In this document: positions 6,433 through 14,619 of the stretch, piece by piece | Layout: every line of letters starts with the position of its first letter | Position numbering within the stretch: the stretch's first letter is position 1 | Source of the DNA: Campylobacter rectus | Lineage (GTDB): Bacteria > Campylobacterota > Campylobacteria > Campylobacterales > Campylobacteraceae | Assembly (NCBI RefSeq): GCF_004803795.1 | Contig: NZ_CP012543.1 | Span: 1,426,001 to 1,490,000, forward strand | Direction: 5' to 3' | Length of the DNA: 64,000 bases | Notes under the pieces: model-generated | Databases searched by the model: none | The model's input: only the letters and a program-made list of their open reading frames with translations | What the model was told of the DNA's origin: nothing | Translations under genes and position numbers: made by a program

Positions 6433-6629
6433 GGTATTTTTTGATTTTGTGCCTTGCGGCATTTTTTGCGACGGGAGCGGATAAATTTGACTGCTCAAAG
6501 AAGTATTGTAAAGAGATGAAAAGCTGCAAAGAGGCTTATTATTACCTCAGAACTTGCGGGCGCGGGGATTTTGACCGAGACGGCGACGGCGTGCCGTGCG
6601 AGAACGTTTGTGGGAAGGGTAAAAAATAA
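6429..6629 (+). CDS. Secreted Excalibur-domain protein, 66 aa
   Basis: It starts with a signal peptide (MRYFLILCLAAFFATGA). Mature residues 20-62 form an Excalibur calcium-binding domain ending in DFDRDGDGVPCENVC, whose DxDxDG loop binds Ca2+ and whose Cys pairs can be disulfide-linked. Excalibur domains often accompany secreted nucleases, and a secreted nuclease frame lies 500 bp downstream. The ATG overlaps the stop of the S24 fragment (ATGA). Confidence 0.8.
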   Translation: MRYFLILCLAAFFATGADKFDCSKKYCKEMKSCKEAYYYLRTCGRGDFDRDGDGVPCENVCGKGKK

Positions 6630-7096
6630 TGGAATCTTTAGCATCGATTTTAGCGGCATTTATAAGCGGCTACTTCATATCTAAAATTGAGCCAACAAAA
6701 AGCAAACTTAAAAAAATAGAGATGCTTTTTGATTTGAGAATTTCGGCTGCAAGGGAATTTAATGCAATATTCCAAAAATATGCCCCTTTAAATTTAGGAG
6801 AGCTTCACGACGGGGAGATATACGGCGAGAAAAGATGGGAAGAAATAAGAAAAGACGTATCGAAATACAAAGCCCAAAACGGCTACGTTTTTGAAAACGA
6901 GGCAATCGATAAAATATTAGATGACATATTGCTGTCACTAGATTATAGTGCAGATCCAACATATAGGGCACTTGAAGCAAATGGCAATGATACGGAAGCA
7001 AATGCGTTTGAAGAGGACTCTTATAAAGATACATTAATACTCATGGAAAAGGCCAACGAGATGATAAAAAAGTATCTATTTGAAGAGGCAAAATAA
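6629..7096 (+). CDS. Hypothetical membrane-anchored protein, 155 aa
   Basis: One N-terminal membrane segment (about residues 4-20, LASILAAFISGYFISKI) is followed by a helical, acidic cytoplasmic region. No known family is recognised. It follows the Excalibur gene with a 1-base overlap. Base composition is more AT-rich than the tail genes, in keeping with lysogenic-conversion cargo. Confidence 0.65.
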   Translation: MESLASILAAFISGYFISKIEPTKSKLKKIEMLFDLRISAAREFNAIFQKYAPLNLGELHDGEIYGEKRWEEIRKDVSKYKAQNGYVFENEAIDKILDDILLSLDYSADPTYRALEANGNDTEANAFEEDSYKDTLILMEKANEMIKKYLFEEAK

Positions 7097-7105
7097 GGCT
7101 TAAAT

Positions 7106-7473
7106 TTGAAAATCTTATCGCTTTTGCTTATTTCGTTTTGTTTGCTTTTCGGGCTTGAAGGCAAGGTAATAAAATCGTGGACGGCGATACGATTTGGATA
7201 TTGCCAAAGGGCGGCGAGCGGGTCAAAATCAGGCTCTACGACATCGACGCGCCCGAGATGAAGGATAGCGGCGGCAAGAAGTCCAAAAAATACCTCAGCG
7301 AGCTAATAGCCGGCAAAGAGGTCAAAATCGAAACGCACGGACACGACAAATATAAGCGAGTAATCGGGATCGTCTATTTGGACGGCACGGACATCAACGG
7401 CAAAATGGTAAAAGACGGCTACGCGAGAGCTTATTTAAAGTATTCGAAGAGATACGCGAAACTTAAGGGGTAA
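7106..7473 (+). pseudogene. Secreted thermonuclease (SNase family), frameshifted near codon 23
   Basis: A TTG-started signal peptide (MKILSLLLISFCLLFGLEGK) leads to GKVIK, while the nuclease body (DGDTIWILP..., with RLYDIDAPE and the active-site Arg/Glu region) lies one frame off from 7177. Adding one A to the AAAA run at 7171-7174 would join them as GKVIKIVDGDT, the normal SNase start. The rest of the domain is intact to residue 122 of the joined protein. It is a true frameshift, a phase-variable tract or a sequencing error. An alternative start at GTG 7177 would make a cytoplasmic nuclease lacking the first strand. Confidence 0.75.
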
Positions 7474-7483
7474 ATTTCTGAAA

Positions 7484-8047
7484 ATGTTTTTAACCTATTT
7501 AGATTATTTTATCAAATATGGGCTGCCAATTATTGCGATAGGGATAAGTATCTGGACATTTATTGACAATAGACAAAATAAAAAAAATGATAAACATCTG
7601 TCAGTATATCAAGAAACAAAAAATATCATGGATAATTTTTGTGGTTTTTACAACAGATGGTTTAAAGATACAGTAACATTTGATGATCTTCGTAATAAAC
7701 GACTGAAAAATAATGAAGATATTATTTCCTTGCTTGCAAGAAGTAGTTTTTTAGTATCAATAAAAAGTATTTTCGATAAATATGATCAAACGCTAAGACG
7801 CCTACCAGATATATTAAAAGAAACAAAACAATTACTAAAAAAAATAGAAGAATTAGAAAATTATCAAAAATATTATAAGCCAACAAAAAAAACTAGTCCA
7901 GGAATTGGTTTTTCTGAACGCCCAGACCCCGAAGAGTGGGCTACGACTGATAAGGCAAAAGAATACACCGAGGATATTTTTAGGTCACTATATAAAATTA
8001 ATAAAATGTTTAATAAAATTGTAGATAAGGTAAAAATAACTATATAG
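7484..8047 (+). CDS. Hypothetical membrane protein, 187 aa, AT-rich
   Basis: One N-terminal membrane helix (about residues 10-28, YGLPIIAIGISIWTFID) is followed by a long Lys-rich helical domain. The gene is markedly more AT-rich than its neighbours, which suggests recent gain. The layout (short anchor, cytoplasmic helical domain) resembles the protein at 6629-7096. Phage exclusion is a possible role, but nothing in the sequence proves it. Confidence 0.65.
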   Translation: MFLTYLDYFIKYGLPIIAIGISIWTFIDNRQNKKNDKHLSVYQETKNIMDNFCGFYNRWFKDTVTFDDLRNKRLKNNEDIISLLARSSFLVSIKSIFDKYDQTLRRLPDILKETKQLLKKIEELENYQKYYKPTKKTSPGIGFSERPDPEEWATTDKAKEYTEDIFRSLYKINKMFNKIVDKVKITI

Positions 8048-8107
8048 CATTTTTAAATATTTTTTGTAAAATACTTAAAAATATAAAATCTTTTTAAAGG
8101 GATAAAA

Positions 8108-8320
8108 ATGGTTGAGAATTCTTTGACATCAACAAAGTGCGAATGCGGAAACACTATTGAAATTAATGAGATTCGTTTTGTCGCCGGAGAAAACGACAAA
8201 GGTTTTATAAAAATACAGTGTAATAAATGCAACAAAGAAATGGAAGAATATGCCATAAACCCTGCCGAGTCTAGCGTTATAGACGGCGGAGTAAAAATCA
8301 GCTATAGATACAAAGAATAA
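8108..8320 (+). CDS. Small zinc-ribbon protein, 70 aa
   Basis: Cys11 and Cys13 (CECG) pair with Cys38 and Cys41 (CNKC) to give a likely zinc ribbon. The size and Cys spacing resemble small phage regulators of the Com type, but the family cannot be fixed. A good AAAGG site precedes the ATG. It ends 20 bp from the convergent tape measure gene. Confidence 0.6.
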   Translation: MVENSLTSTKCECGNTIEINEIRFVAGENDKGFIKIQCNKCNKEMEEYAINPAESSVIDGGVKISYRYKE

Positions 8321-8340
8321 TATTAAAGTATAGACGTAGT

Positions 8341-10836
8341 CTAATCCCCAAAACTATACCCGTTATCGCTCACGGCCTGCGCCACGGCTTGCGGAGTAGC
8401 TTGCGAGCCATATAAATTTATGTCGATCTTTTTATTATCGGTTATTTGATTTTGACTTGTTTGCGACCTCATCTCGCGGCGATCCTGCGCGATTTTATCC
8501 ACAGACCCCGCCGTCGTTTGCGGCGCTTCGTCGTTAAACCAGCTAAAAGGATTATACCAGTTAGTTTCTTTGCCGTCGCCGATGCCTAATATATCCTTCG
8601 CGCCTTGCGTGGCAGATCCCGCAAAGTCCGTGACCGCTTTTATACTATCTGTTACAAAGGCAAATTTCTCCGCTAGCCAATCAAAAAAGCCCGCAAAAAA
8701 GCCTTTTATCCCATCTACGACTGCATCAAATTTCTGCAATATCCACTCGCCTATATTGCCGAAAAGATCGCGCCACCAATTAAGCTCCTCGCCAAAAGCT
8801 TCTATCCACTGCGTGCCCTTGATTTTGACGATGTCGATTATTAGGCCGACGGCGGTTATGATGTTTGCTAGCGCCTCAAAAGGATACAAAAGCACGCTAA
8901 GCACTGTGCCTAGAGTCTGGCCAAAGCTAGCACCCGTATCTTTTAACGCCCCTAGCTCGCCCTCGCTAGCTTTTGTAACGCCAAAGAGCGATCCAAAGAG
9001 ATCGACAATCGGAGTAAAGGCGGACTTTATCGCATCCCACGCCCTACTAAAGCTATCTATTAGCGGCTCTAGCCCGGTCATGATACCATCAAAAAACCCG
9101 CTAAAAAACGCCTTTAACTCATCCCAATATTTATAAGCCATAAAAGCGGCGGCAGCGAGCGCCGTCAAAGCAAGCCCGATAGGGTTACTTAAAAATGCTG
9201 CGCTAAGCGCCCTAAAGGCTATCCCGATATTTTTGAGAGCACCGACGAAAAGAGCTGATTTTGAGCTAGCGGCTGCGGTGCTAGCCCCCCAAAGAGTAGA
9301 TGCTCTCGTAGCCGCGTTTAGCCACATTGCTTTAAATCTCGCCGCGATACCGCAATCTTTTAGCGACGCACCCAGCTGCAAGCACTCAAACGGCAAAAGC
9401 TGCAATACCTTACGATAGTTTCCGAGCATAAGCGTAGTAATGCTTAACACGGCTTGTTTTGCGATAAGCGCAGTTCTGACGGCTGTTAAGGCGATAACGG
9501 CGCCGAAAGAGTATTTTATCAAATTCGGAAATGCGCCGGCAAAACCCGAAACGGCGTAACTGATCTTTTTTATCCCGTCTAGGACTAAATTTAAAGCTGG
9601 CAAAAACGCATTACCAACATTTATCGCAATCTCGTTAAAGGCGCTTTTCATCAGCTGGATGTTATTCGCCGTCGTTTCGCTTCGCGACTTAAATTCTCTA
9701 TCCATCGATCCGGCTTTTGCCTTATCCGCACTTAACCTCATCGCCTTGTCGTAGTTTTCTATCGCGCCCGTTACTAGCGAGATGTCGTCGCCGAAGTTTT
9801 TACCGAAAATGGCCGTTAAAACGCCCGTTTTGCTCTCTTTTGGGATTTTTGAGAGAGCGTGCAAAAAGTCGGTTAAAGCTTTTTGAGGGTTTTTGATGAT
9901 CGCTTGTTTTAGCTCTTTGCCGTCGATGCCGATCTGCTCAAATGCGGCCTTAACCGAGTCGCTCGCGTTGTCGGCATTGTTTAGCGTGGTTAGCATAGAG
10001 TTGATCGCGGTCGCGGCTACTTCGGGAGCTTTGCCTAAGGCTATAAAGCTGCTCGCAAGTCCGCTCGCGGCGTCTGCGCTAAGTCCGAAGTCTTTAGCAT
10101 TACCCGCGATACGCCCTAGAGCATTAACTATTTTGTTTGCGGTGGCCGCGGAGTTGTTTGAGATGTGATTTATCGTGTCGCCCAGCTCGCCCACGCGCTT
10201 AACGTCCATGCCAAATATATTCATCATCGTGGCCATATTATCGCCCGCTTCTTTTGCGCTCATATCAAAGGCAACGCCCATCTTAGCCGCGGTAGTCGTA
10301 AAGTCCATTAAATTTTCTTTAGCGATGCCCAGCTGCCCGCCGCTTGCCGTGATTTGAGCTAGCTCATTGACGCTTAAGGGGATCTCGCGGCTCATCTTCA
10401 TAATGCCGTCCGCAAATTGCTTAACGTCATCCGCACCGTTAAAATCAACTACTTTTTTGACGTCGGCCATCGAGCTTTCAAAATCTATCGCCGCGCTTAT
10501 TGGTTTTGAGATCGCCATGATACTACCCACGGCGGCTAGTGCCTGAGTTTTTAGGCCTTCGAGGTTTTTCTTAGCATCCTCGATGTCTAAATTTAGCTTA
10601 TGCGTCACGGCTTTTTTGATGTTTTCTTTGAGATTTGCCAAATCCGTGTGAAATTTCGCGCTTTGAAACGGATTTGCCTTAAGATCGTTTAGACCGTTTT
10701 TATAAGCCTGCATAGCGCCCTGGGTAGCCTTGTTTATCTGATCGCTTAGGCTCGTGGCTTGCTTGTTTATAGCCTTCATCGCCTTATCGAAGTCGCTTAA
10801 GTCCATCCCGAAGGTCAGAGTCGCATTTTTCGCCAT
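8341..10836 (-). CDS. Phage tail tape measure protein (TP901/P2 T-like)
   Basis: The 831-residue protein has an N-terminal coiled-coil, then a TP901 core domain (about residues 95-400, with FESSMADVKKVVDF and repeated MTTAAKM/ISNNSAA-type segments), hydrophobic segments around 430-560 and an amphipathic C-terminal part. It sets tail length and occupies the tail tube. A position after the tube and the frameshifted chaperone is the P2 order. A start site AAAAGG lies before the ATG. Confidence 0.92.
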   Translation of the reverse strand: MAKNATLTFGMDLSDFDKAMKAINKQATSLSDQINKATQGAMQAYKNGLNDLKANPFQSAKFHTDLANLKENIKKAVTHKLNLDIEDAKKNLEGLKTQALAAVGSIMAISKPISAAIDFESSMADVKKVVDFNGADDVKQFADGIMKMSREIPLSVNELAQITASGGQLGIAKENLMDFTTTAAKMGVAFDMSAKEAGDNMATMMNIFGMDVKRVGELGDTINHISNNSAATANKIVNALGRIAGNAKDFGLSADAASGLASSFIALGKAPEVAATAINSMLTTLNNADNASDSVKAAFEQIGIDGKELKQAIIKNPQKALTDFLHALSKIPKESKTGVLTAIFGKNFGDDISLVTGAIENYDKAMRLSADKAKAGSMDREFKSRSETTANNIQLMKSAFNEIAINVGNAFLPALNLVLDGIKKISYAVSGFAGAFPNLIKYSFGAVIALTAVRTALIAKQAVLSITTLMLGNYRKVLQLLPFECLQLGASLKDCGIAARFKAMWLNAATRASTLWGASTAAASSKSALFVGALKNIGIAFRALSAAFLSNPIGLALTALAAAAFMAYKYWDELKAFFSGFFDGIMTGLEPLIDSFSRAWDAIKSAFTPIVDLFGSLFGVTKASEGELGALKDTGASFGQTLGTVLSVLLYPFEALANIITAVGLIIDIVKIKGTQWIEAFGEELNWWRDLFGNIGEWILQKFDAVVDGIKGFFAGFFDWLAEKFAFVTDSIKAVTDFAGSATQGAKDILGIGDGKETNWYNPFSWFNDEAPQTTAGSVDKIAQDRREMRSQTSQNQITDNKKIDINLYGSQATPQAVAQAVSDNGYSFGD

Positions 10837-10905
10837 TTTTCAGCCTTTTTTTATCTTTATATTATTAAAATTGAGATACAAATTTATACAACGGAGGCGC
10901 TAAAG

Positions 10906-11079
10906 ATGGATGATTTACTGCTTGCTTTAGTGATATGCATAGGGCTGATAGGGTTTGCGGTTTTCTATGTCTTAGTCGTCGCTTTTTGGTATATCTCTAT
11001 CCCGCTATTTTGTATTTACGTTTATTTTAAGTATTTTAGAAAAGAGAGAAAATTTGAAGCTAGGGTTTTAGAGTCCTAA
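10906..11079 (+). CDS. Small membrane protein, 57 aa, inserted in the tail operon
   Basis: It starts at the ATG 10906-10908 after a clear GGAG site. Most of the protein is hydrophobic: about residues 5-44 can form two membrane helices, followed by a basic tail (KYFRKERKFEAR). It faces against the tail operon, and its stop overlaps the stop of the frameshifted chaperone product. This is a typical moron arrangement. Function unknown. Confidence 0.6.
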   Translation: MDDLLLALVICIGLIGFAVFYVLVVAFWYISIPLFCIYVYFKYFRKERKFEARVLES

Positions 11080-11461
11080 AACTCTTTTGCAAGCTTCAAG
11101 GCTATCTCATAATAATCCACGAACTCGTTAAATTCTAAGCTCATGATGTCTTTTAGGGTAAAGTGCAGGGAGTGCCCTATTAGAGCAATCCCCTCGGTTA
11201 GTTTTTTACGTCGATGCCCATAAACGCGCTAACTCTTTTTGATAGCACGCTCCATTCGTTCATCGGCAAGGAGTTTAAAAACTCTTTATCCATCTCGCCG
11301 TCGCTCATTTCGATTAGCATCAACTTTGCCTGCTCGATCTCGTCTTTTGTCTTGTTTTGGACGCTTTGGATGAGCGCTAGCGTCGGGGCTTTGAGCTCCA
11401 CCGTTTGACCGTCACCAAAGACAAATTCAGTTCTTGGTATTTCTATTTTTTTAAGTGCCAT
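11076..11461 (-). CDS. Tail assembly chaperone long form by -1 frameshift (P2 E+E' type)
   Basis: The short frame ends ...GTA AAA AAC TAA, a classical A-AAA-AAC slippery site directly before the stop. A -1 slip continues as LTEGIALIGHSLHF... to the stop at 11076-11078, adding 41 residues. The same device joins gpE and E' in P2 and G and GT in lambda. The long form would bridge chaperone and tape measure protein. The position between tube and tape measure genes is exactly as expected. Confidence 0.8.
11198..11461 (-). CDS. Tail assembly chaperone, short form (87 aa)
   Basis: The non-shifted product is an 87-residue acidic helical protein like P2 gpE/Mu gp41: a short beta strand region (EFVFGDGQTVELKAP) then helices rich in Glu and Met. 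It probably coats the tape measure protein before tube polymerisation. The stop codon lies directly after the slippery heptamer. Confidence 0.8.
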   Translation of the reverse strand: MALKKIEIPRTEFVFGDGQTVELKAPTLALIQSVQNKTKDEIEQAKLMLIEMSDGEMDKEFLNSLPMNEWSVLSKRVSAFMGIDVKN

Positions 11462-11470
11462 TTTTACTCC

Positions 11471-11962
11471 TTAAGATATGTTTTTCCTGATGGTCTCATA
11501 AAGATCCTCGCCGTTTACGGCATAAATTTTATTTTCTACGTCGTATGATAGCGTGGTCTTTTTTTCGACCTCGTATTTTACGACGAAGCAGCTCATCTCG
11601 ATGCTCATATTAGCCTCTTTGTTCATCTCAAATTTAGGCGCTTCCAGCACTTTGACGTTGCCCTCAAACGTCGCCACGATAGCCACGTGTTTGCCCTCGC
11701 TTCCGCTGTGATTGGCTTTGATATAAACTTTTTGCTTGGTCTTTGTGTTTAAAAGCCCGAAATAAGTCTCGCTGACGTTATTAACCGTGAATTTTGCCGA
11801 TAGCGGTTTGAGAGTCGGCAAAACTAGCTCGTATTTGCCGATCTCCGATGCGGCCTCTATCGTCTCGTGTTCAAATTTAGGCGGCTCAAAATCTACAAGC
11901 TCGCCAAAAAGCCCGATCCCGTCAATAAAGAAATTTCCGCCGGTTATTGCTTGCGCTTTCAT
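11471..11962 (-). CDS. Phage major tail tube protein (P2 FII-like)
   Basis: The 163-residue protein matches the FII tube family in length and in features such as the early GGNFFIDGIGLFGEL segment and the ISMEMSC-like strand near residue 120 (here MSIEMSCFVVKYEVEKK). It forms the inner tube of the contractile tail. It lies directly after the sheath gene. Confidence 0.9.
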   Translation of the reverse strand: MKAQAITGGNFFIDGIGLFGELVDFEPPKFEHETIEAASEIGKYELVLPTLKPLSAKFTVNNVSETYFGLLNTKTKQKVYIKANHSGSEGKHVAIVATFEGNVKVLEAPKFEMNKEANMSIEMSCFVVKYEVEKKTTLSYDVENKIYAVNGEDLYETIRKNIS

Positions 11963-11963
11963 T

Positions 11964-13073
11964 TTATAGCTCCTCGATTAAAACTTGCGAATAGTCCGTA
12001 ACTCGGTAAATTCTATTCGTGATATTTTTGATTAGCGGCATCTCCTGCACTCTGTGTTTGATGTAAATTTTGCCCTCGCTGATCGTTTCGTTGGTATTCA
12101 GCTCAGCCGGCACGGTCACTTCAAAACCTACTGCGACATTGTTTGCCACCAAACGGCGATAAAATGCCTCAAGGCTATCGACTACGTTTTTGAGCACGTC
12201 GCGCATCCTCTTATCGATCGCGCGCTTTTGAGCCTGAAAAATCGTCTCGATCGCCGTGTAAAATATAACGTAGGTGTGCATACTGGTAAAATCCTCGTCG
12301 CGCGTTTCGCCGCCCCATGCCCTGATACCGTCATCAACGTAAGCTATTGTGATGCCCTCGCTTCTTAGCCTATCGGCTTCGCAGTCCACGCCTTGGATAA
12401 ACTCGACGTTATCCACGATCGCGGTAATGCCCGGAATTACCCTATTTGAATACGTTTGCGAGAAGCCGTATTCCGTCTCGCTCATGACTTTGGCGTAAAG
12501 AGCGATTAAAAACATGCTAAGCGGGCGAATGACCTTATCTACTCTTTTTACTTTTTGAAACGTTATAATCGCCGTTTTTGTGGCTAACGTTTGAACTGCG
12601 GCCTTTGCGGTTTGCTCATTTGTCGCATCGACTTCGATAGCATAAACGGCTCTTAGATACTCGCCTAGCTGCTTAAGTTTTTCATAAACGCCTGCGTCGT
12701 TGTATTCAGGCGCGGCGATAAATTTAGGCTTTGCCATTACTACGTTTTCGGCTTTTTTGAGCGCGTCGATAGCATTTAGGCAAGATGTTAAATTCTCCTG
12801 CTTTTTTGCGCTCGCGTCGCTATTTGTGCTTTGCTTAAACGAGCTTAATACTACTTGCGTATGAATTCCGCATGCCTTTAGGTCTTCAAGCGCGTTTTTA
12901 ATCGTGCCGCCTTCTACTGCTTTGAGTGCATCCTCGACGGTGCTATAAACGTAAAGCCCAGCGGTTAGTTTGCTGTCGTCGCCGACTATTGCGATCGGGC
13001 GGCGATTGTTGATCTCGTATGGGTTTAGCGAGCCGTTATAAAGCTCGACATTGACGCCGTATTTACTTGGCAT
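11964..13073 (-). CDS. Phage tail sheath protein (P2 FI-like)
   Basis: A 369-residue sheath subunit, close to the usual 390 or so for FI. The C-terminal part carries the conserved handshake region (GKIYIKHRVQEMPLIKNI). The middle has the RVIPGITAIVDNVEFI and WGGETRDEDF segments of the sheath core; the RAWGGETR motif is characteristic. It contracts during DNA injection and is co-transcribed with the tube gene (1-bp gap). Confidence 0.93.
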   Translation of the reverse strand: MPSKYGVNVELYNGSLNPYEINNRRPIAIVGDDSKLTAGLYVYSTVEDALKAVEGGTIKNALEDLKACGIHTQVVLSSFKQSTNSDASAKKQENLTSCLNAIDALKKAENVVMAKPKFIAAPEYNDAGVYEKLKQLGEYLRAVYAIEVDATNEQTAKAAVQTLATKTAIITFQKVKRVDKVIRPLSMFLIALYAKVMSETEYGFSQTYSNRVIPGITAIVDNVEFIQGVDCEADRLRSEGITIAYVDDGIRAWGGETRDEDFTSMHTYVIFYTAIETIFQAQKRAIDKRMRDVLKNVVDSLEAFYRRLVANNVAVGFEVTVPAELNTNETISEGKIYIKHRVQEMPLIKNITNRIYRVTDYSQVLIEEL

Positions 13074-13089
13074 TTTTTTACCTCACTTT

Positions 13090-13500
13090 CTAAAATTTAT
13101 TGATTATTTCCACTTGGAGCTCTTTGTTTAACGTTAGAGCCAAAAAACTTTTTAGAGTGCTAAGACTATTAAAAACGCCCTCATCGCTAAACGTAGATCC
13201 CAAAAGTATGCATCCCTCGGTGTGTTTGGGGTAATTGCCCGAATGGATCTCTATATAACGGTCTTTAGGCACTTTTTCGTTGTAAAGCACCGGCAAAACA
13301 CGGTTAAATCTGGCCGAATGATGCCAAAACACGTCATAAATGCCCTCAGGCATGCGCCTATCTTTGCCGCGTGCGGTAGTATCGGGCCCCGCAGGCTCTA
13401 GGGTGTAGCCCTCTAAAAAGATCTTGCCGTTAAAAAGCAGCTCAAATTTGCCGAGCGTGCCGTCTTTGATATTTTTAAATCTCGTGATTTGTAGCTTCAT
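13090..13500 (-). CDS. DUF5675 family protein in the lysis block
   Basis: The 136-residue protein shows the DUF5675 signature: LEPAGPDTTARGKDRRMPEG (about 34-53), then EIHSGNYPKHTEGCILLG (about 82-99). The H...GC spacing recalls L,D-transpeptidase-like active sites. It is encoded just after the holin with a 4-base overlap. No classical lysozyme or amidase is visible in the window, so this could serve in wall cleavage, though no activity has been shown for this family to my knowledge. Confidence 0.8.
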   Translation of the reverse strand: MKLQITRFKNIKDGTLGKFELLFNGKIFLEGYTLEPAGPDTTARGKDRRMPEGIYDVFWHHSARFNRVLPVLYNEKVPKDRYIEIHSGNYPKHTEGCILLGSTFSDEGVFNSLSTLKSFLALTLNKELQVEIINKF

Positions 13501-13853
13501 TTTAAATTCCTTTCATAGTCGCTCATTTCATCGCCGCAGTAATCTTTTGAGACCATGGCGTCTATCTTTTTATCTGTGGCTTTGTTGATTTTTCGCCTAG
13601 CCCATTCAGCACCCATAAACGCGACAATGCCGCCAAGTGCTAGCGACCCCTCAACTTCGTGTATAACGAGTTTTGCGATAGCAAACGTAGTCCAGCAAAG
13701 AAACATCGCCGTAAGAGTAGCGACAGCAAAAGCCAATCTAGTGCGATGCCTCCTGGGCTTTCCGTCATCATCTAACAGCCCCAAGACGCCCCCAATCGCG
13801 CCTACTACCAATACCCAAAGCAGATAGAGGTATTCTTTCCAAAGGAAGCTCAT
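13497..13853 (-). CDS. Putative phage holin, 118 aa
   Basis: Three membrane segments are visible: about residues 9-25 (LYLLWVLVVGAIGGVLG), 40-63 and 70-84, with basic charges between them. This is a holin-like layout. It would form the membrane lesion that starts lysis. It is coupled by ATGA overlaps to the tiny gene before it and the DUF5675 gene after it. Confidence 0.75.
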   Translation of the reverse strand: MSFLWKEYLYLLWVLVVGAIGGVLGLLDDDGKPRRHRTRLAFAVATLTAMFLCWTTFAIAKLVIHEVEGSLALGGIVAFMGAEWARRKINKATDKKIDAMVSKDYCGDEMSDYERNLK

Positions 13854-13963
13854 CCTATCGCTGCCCCAAAGATCAAGGCTAGCAAGATCGATAAGGCTAT
13901 CTCTAGCAATCTTTTCTTACTTACCCTAAAGCCCATGATTTTTCGAATTACTAGCTCACTCAT
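13850..13963 (-). CDS. Tiny membrane peptide gene in the lysis block, 37 aa
   Basis: The frame starts at the ATG 13961-13963, inside the end of the o-spanin gene, and its TGA overlaps the holin ATG. The product has a basic N-terminal half (VIRKIMGFRVSKKRLLE) and a C-terminal hydrophobic helix (IALSILLALIFGAAIG). It could be a second small holin or a pinholin-like helper. The overlaps on both sides make it likely to be real. Confidence 0.55.
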   Translation of the reverse strand: MSELVIRKIMGFRVSKKRLLEIALSILLALIFGAAIG

Positions 13964-14240
13964 TGCTTGCTCCCTTGCTCTTTTCGTTACCTTGCGATGC
14001 GCAGCCCTTCAAAAGCTCCTCACAAGTTTTATAGTATTCCATCAACTCGCGTGCGGTTTGTATATCCTCATAATCGTATTTTGGCTTATTTGGCATTTTA
14101 TTTATACAACGTATCGGAACTAGAACATCTTGATATTCTATTTTAGTTACGATTTGCGGCTCTTTACTAGCACATCCCGCAAATAAGAAAATCGCAATCA
14201 TAGTTAAGAAAAATTTAACGGGTTTATTTAGACATCTCAT
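13956..14240 (-). CDS. Rz1-like outer-membrane lipoprotein (o-spanin)
   Basis: The signal peptide ends with a lipobox, FLFAGC (Cys at about residue 23), so the protein is a lipoprotein. The mature part is about 70 residues, longer than lambda Rz1 but in the range of P2-type o-spanins. The start overlaps the end of the i-spanin gene by 17 bases, the classical Rz/Rz1 arrangement. It would fuse outer and inner membranes in the last step of lysis. Confidence 0.75.
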   Translation of the reverse strand: MRCLNKPVKFFLTMIAIFLFAGCASKEPQIVTKIEYQDVLVPIRCINKMPNKPKYDYEDIQTARELMEYYKTCEELLKGCASQGNEKSKGASNE

Positions 14241-14619
14241 TTATCAACTCCTCATAATACCTCAGCTTACTTTGGCATTCATTGTTTAACGGCTCTTTTA
14301 TCCGCTTAAATCTGGTAACTATTTTTTCTTTGACCGATGCGGCGTCGGGCATTTTAGTTTCGAGTTCTTTAAATTTGGCATTTTGAGCTTCGAGTTTGTC
14401 GCCGCAAGCTTTTAAATTCGACTTTTCTATGTCGCGACTTATTTTTTCGGAGGCGAGCTTTATGTTTAGATCGCTTATTTTTTCGATCATGGCGTCATTT
14501 GAAATTTTAAAAAAAACGCACGATCCTATTATGATTCCGACTAGTGCGCAAACTATCGCAAGCCATATTTTATTACCGCCCGCAAAACTCGCGACGGCGG
14601 ATAAAATGGTTTTTATCAT
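14224..14619 (-). CDS. Rz-like inner-membrane spanin (i-spanin)
   Basis: One N-terminal membrane segment (about residues 17-38, IWLAIVCALVGIIIGSCVFF) is followed by a long coiled-coil (about 45-95) and a polar end. Length (131 aa) and layout fit i-spanins. It is paired with the overlapping lipoprotein gene. It spans the periplasm to contact the o-spanin. Confidence 0.75.
   Translation of the reverse strand: MIKTILSAVASFAGGNKIWLAIVCALVGIIIGSCVFFKISNDAMIEKISDLNIKLASEKISRDIEKSNLKACGDKLEAQNAKFKELETKMPDAASVKEKIVTRFKRIKEPLNNECQSKLRYYEELINEMSK

Noticed and set aside
8570-9136. Long rightward frames inside the tape measure gene
   Set aside because: They are antisense shadows of the tape measure frame, with Ser/Pro-rich composition and no ribosome sites.
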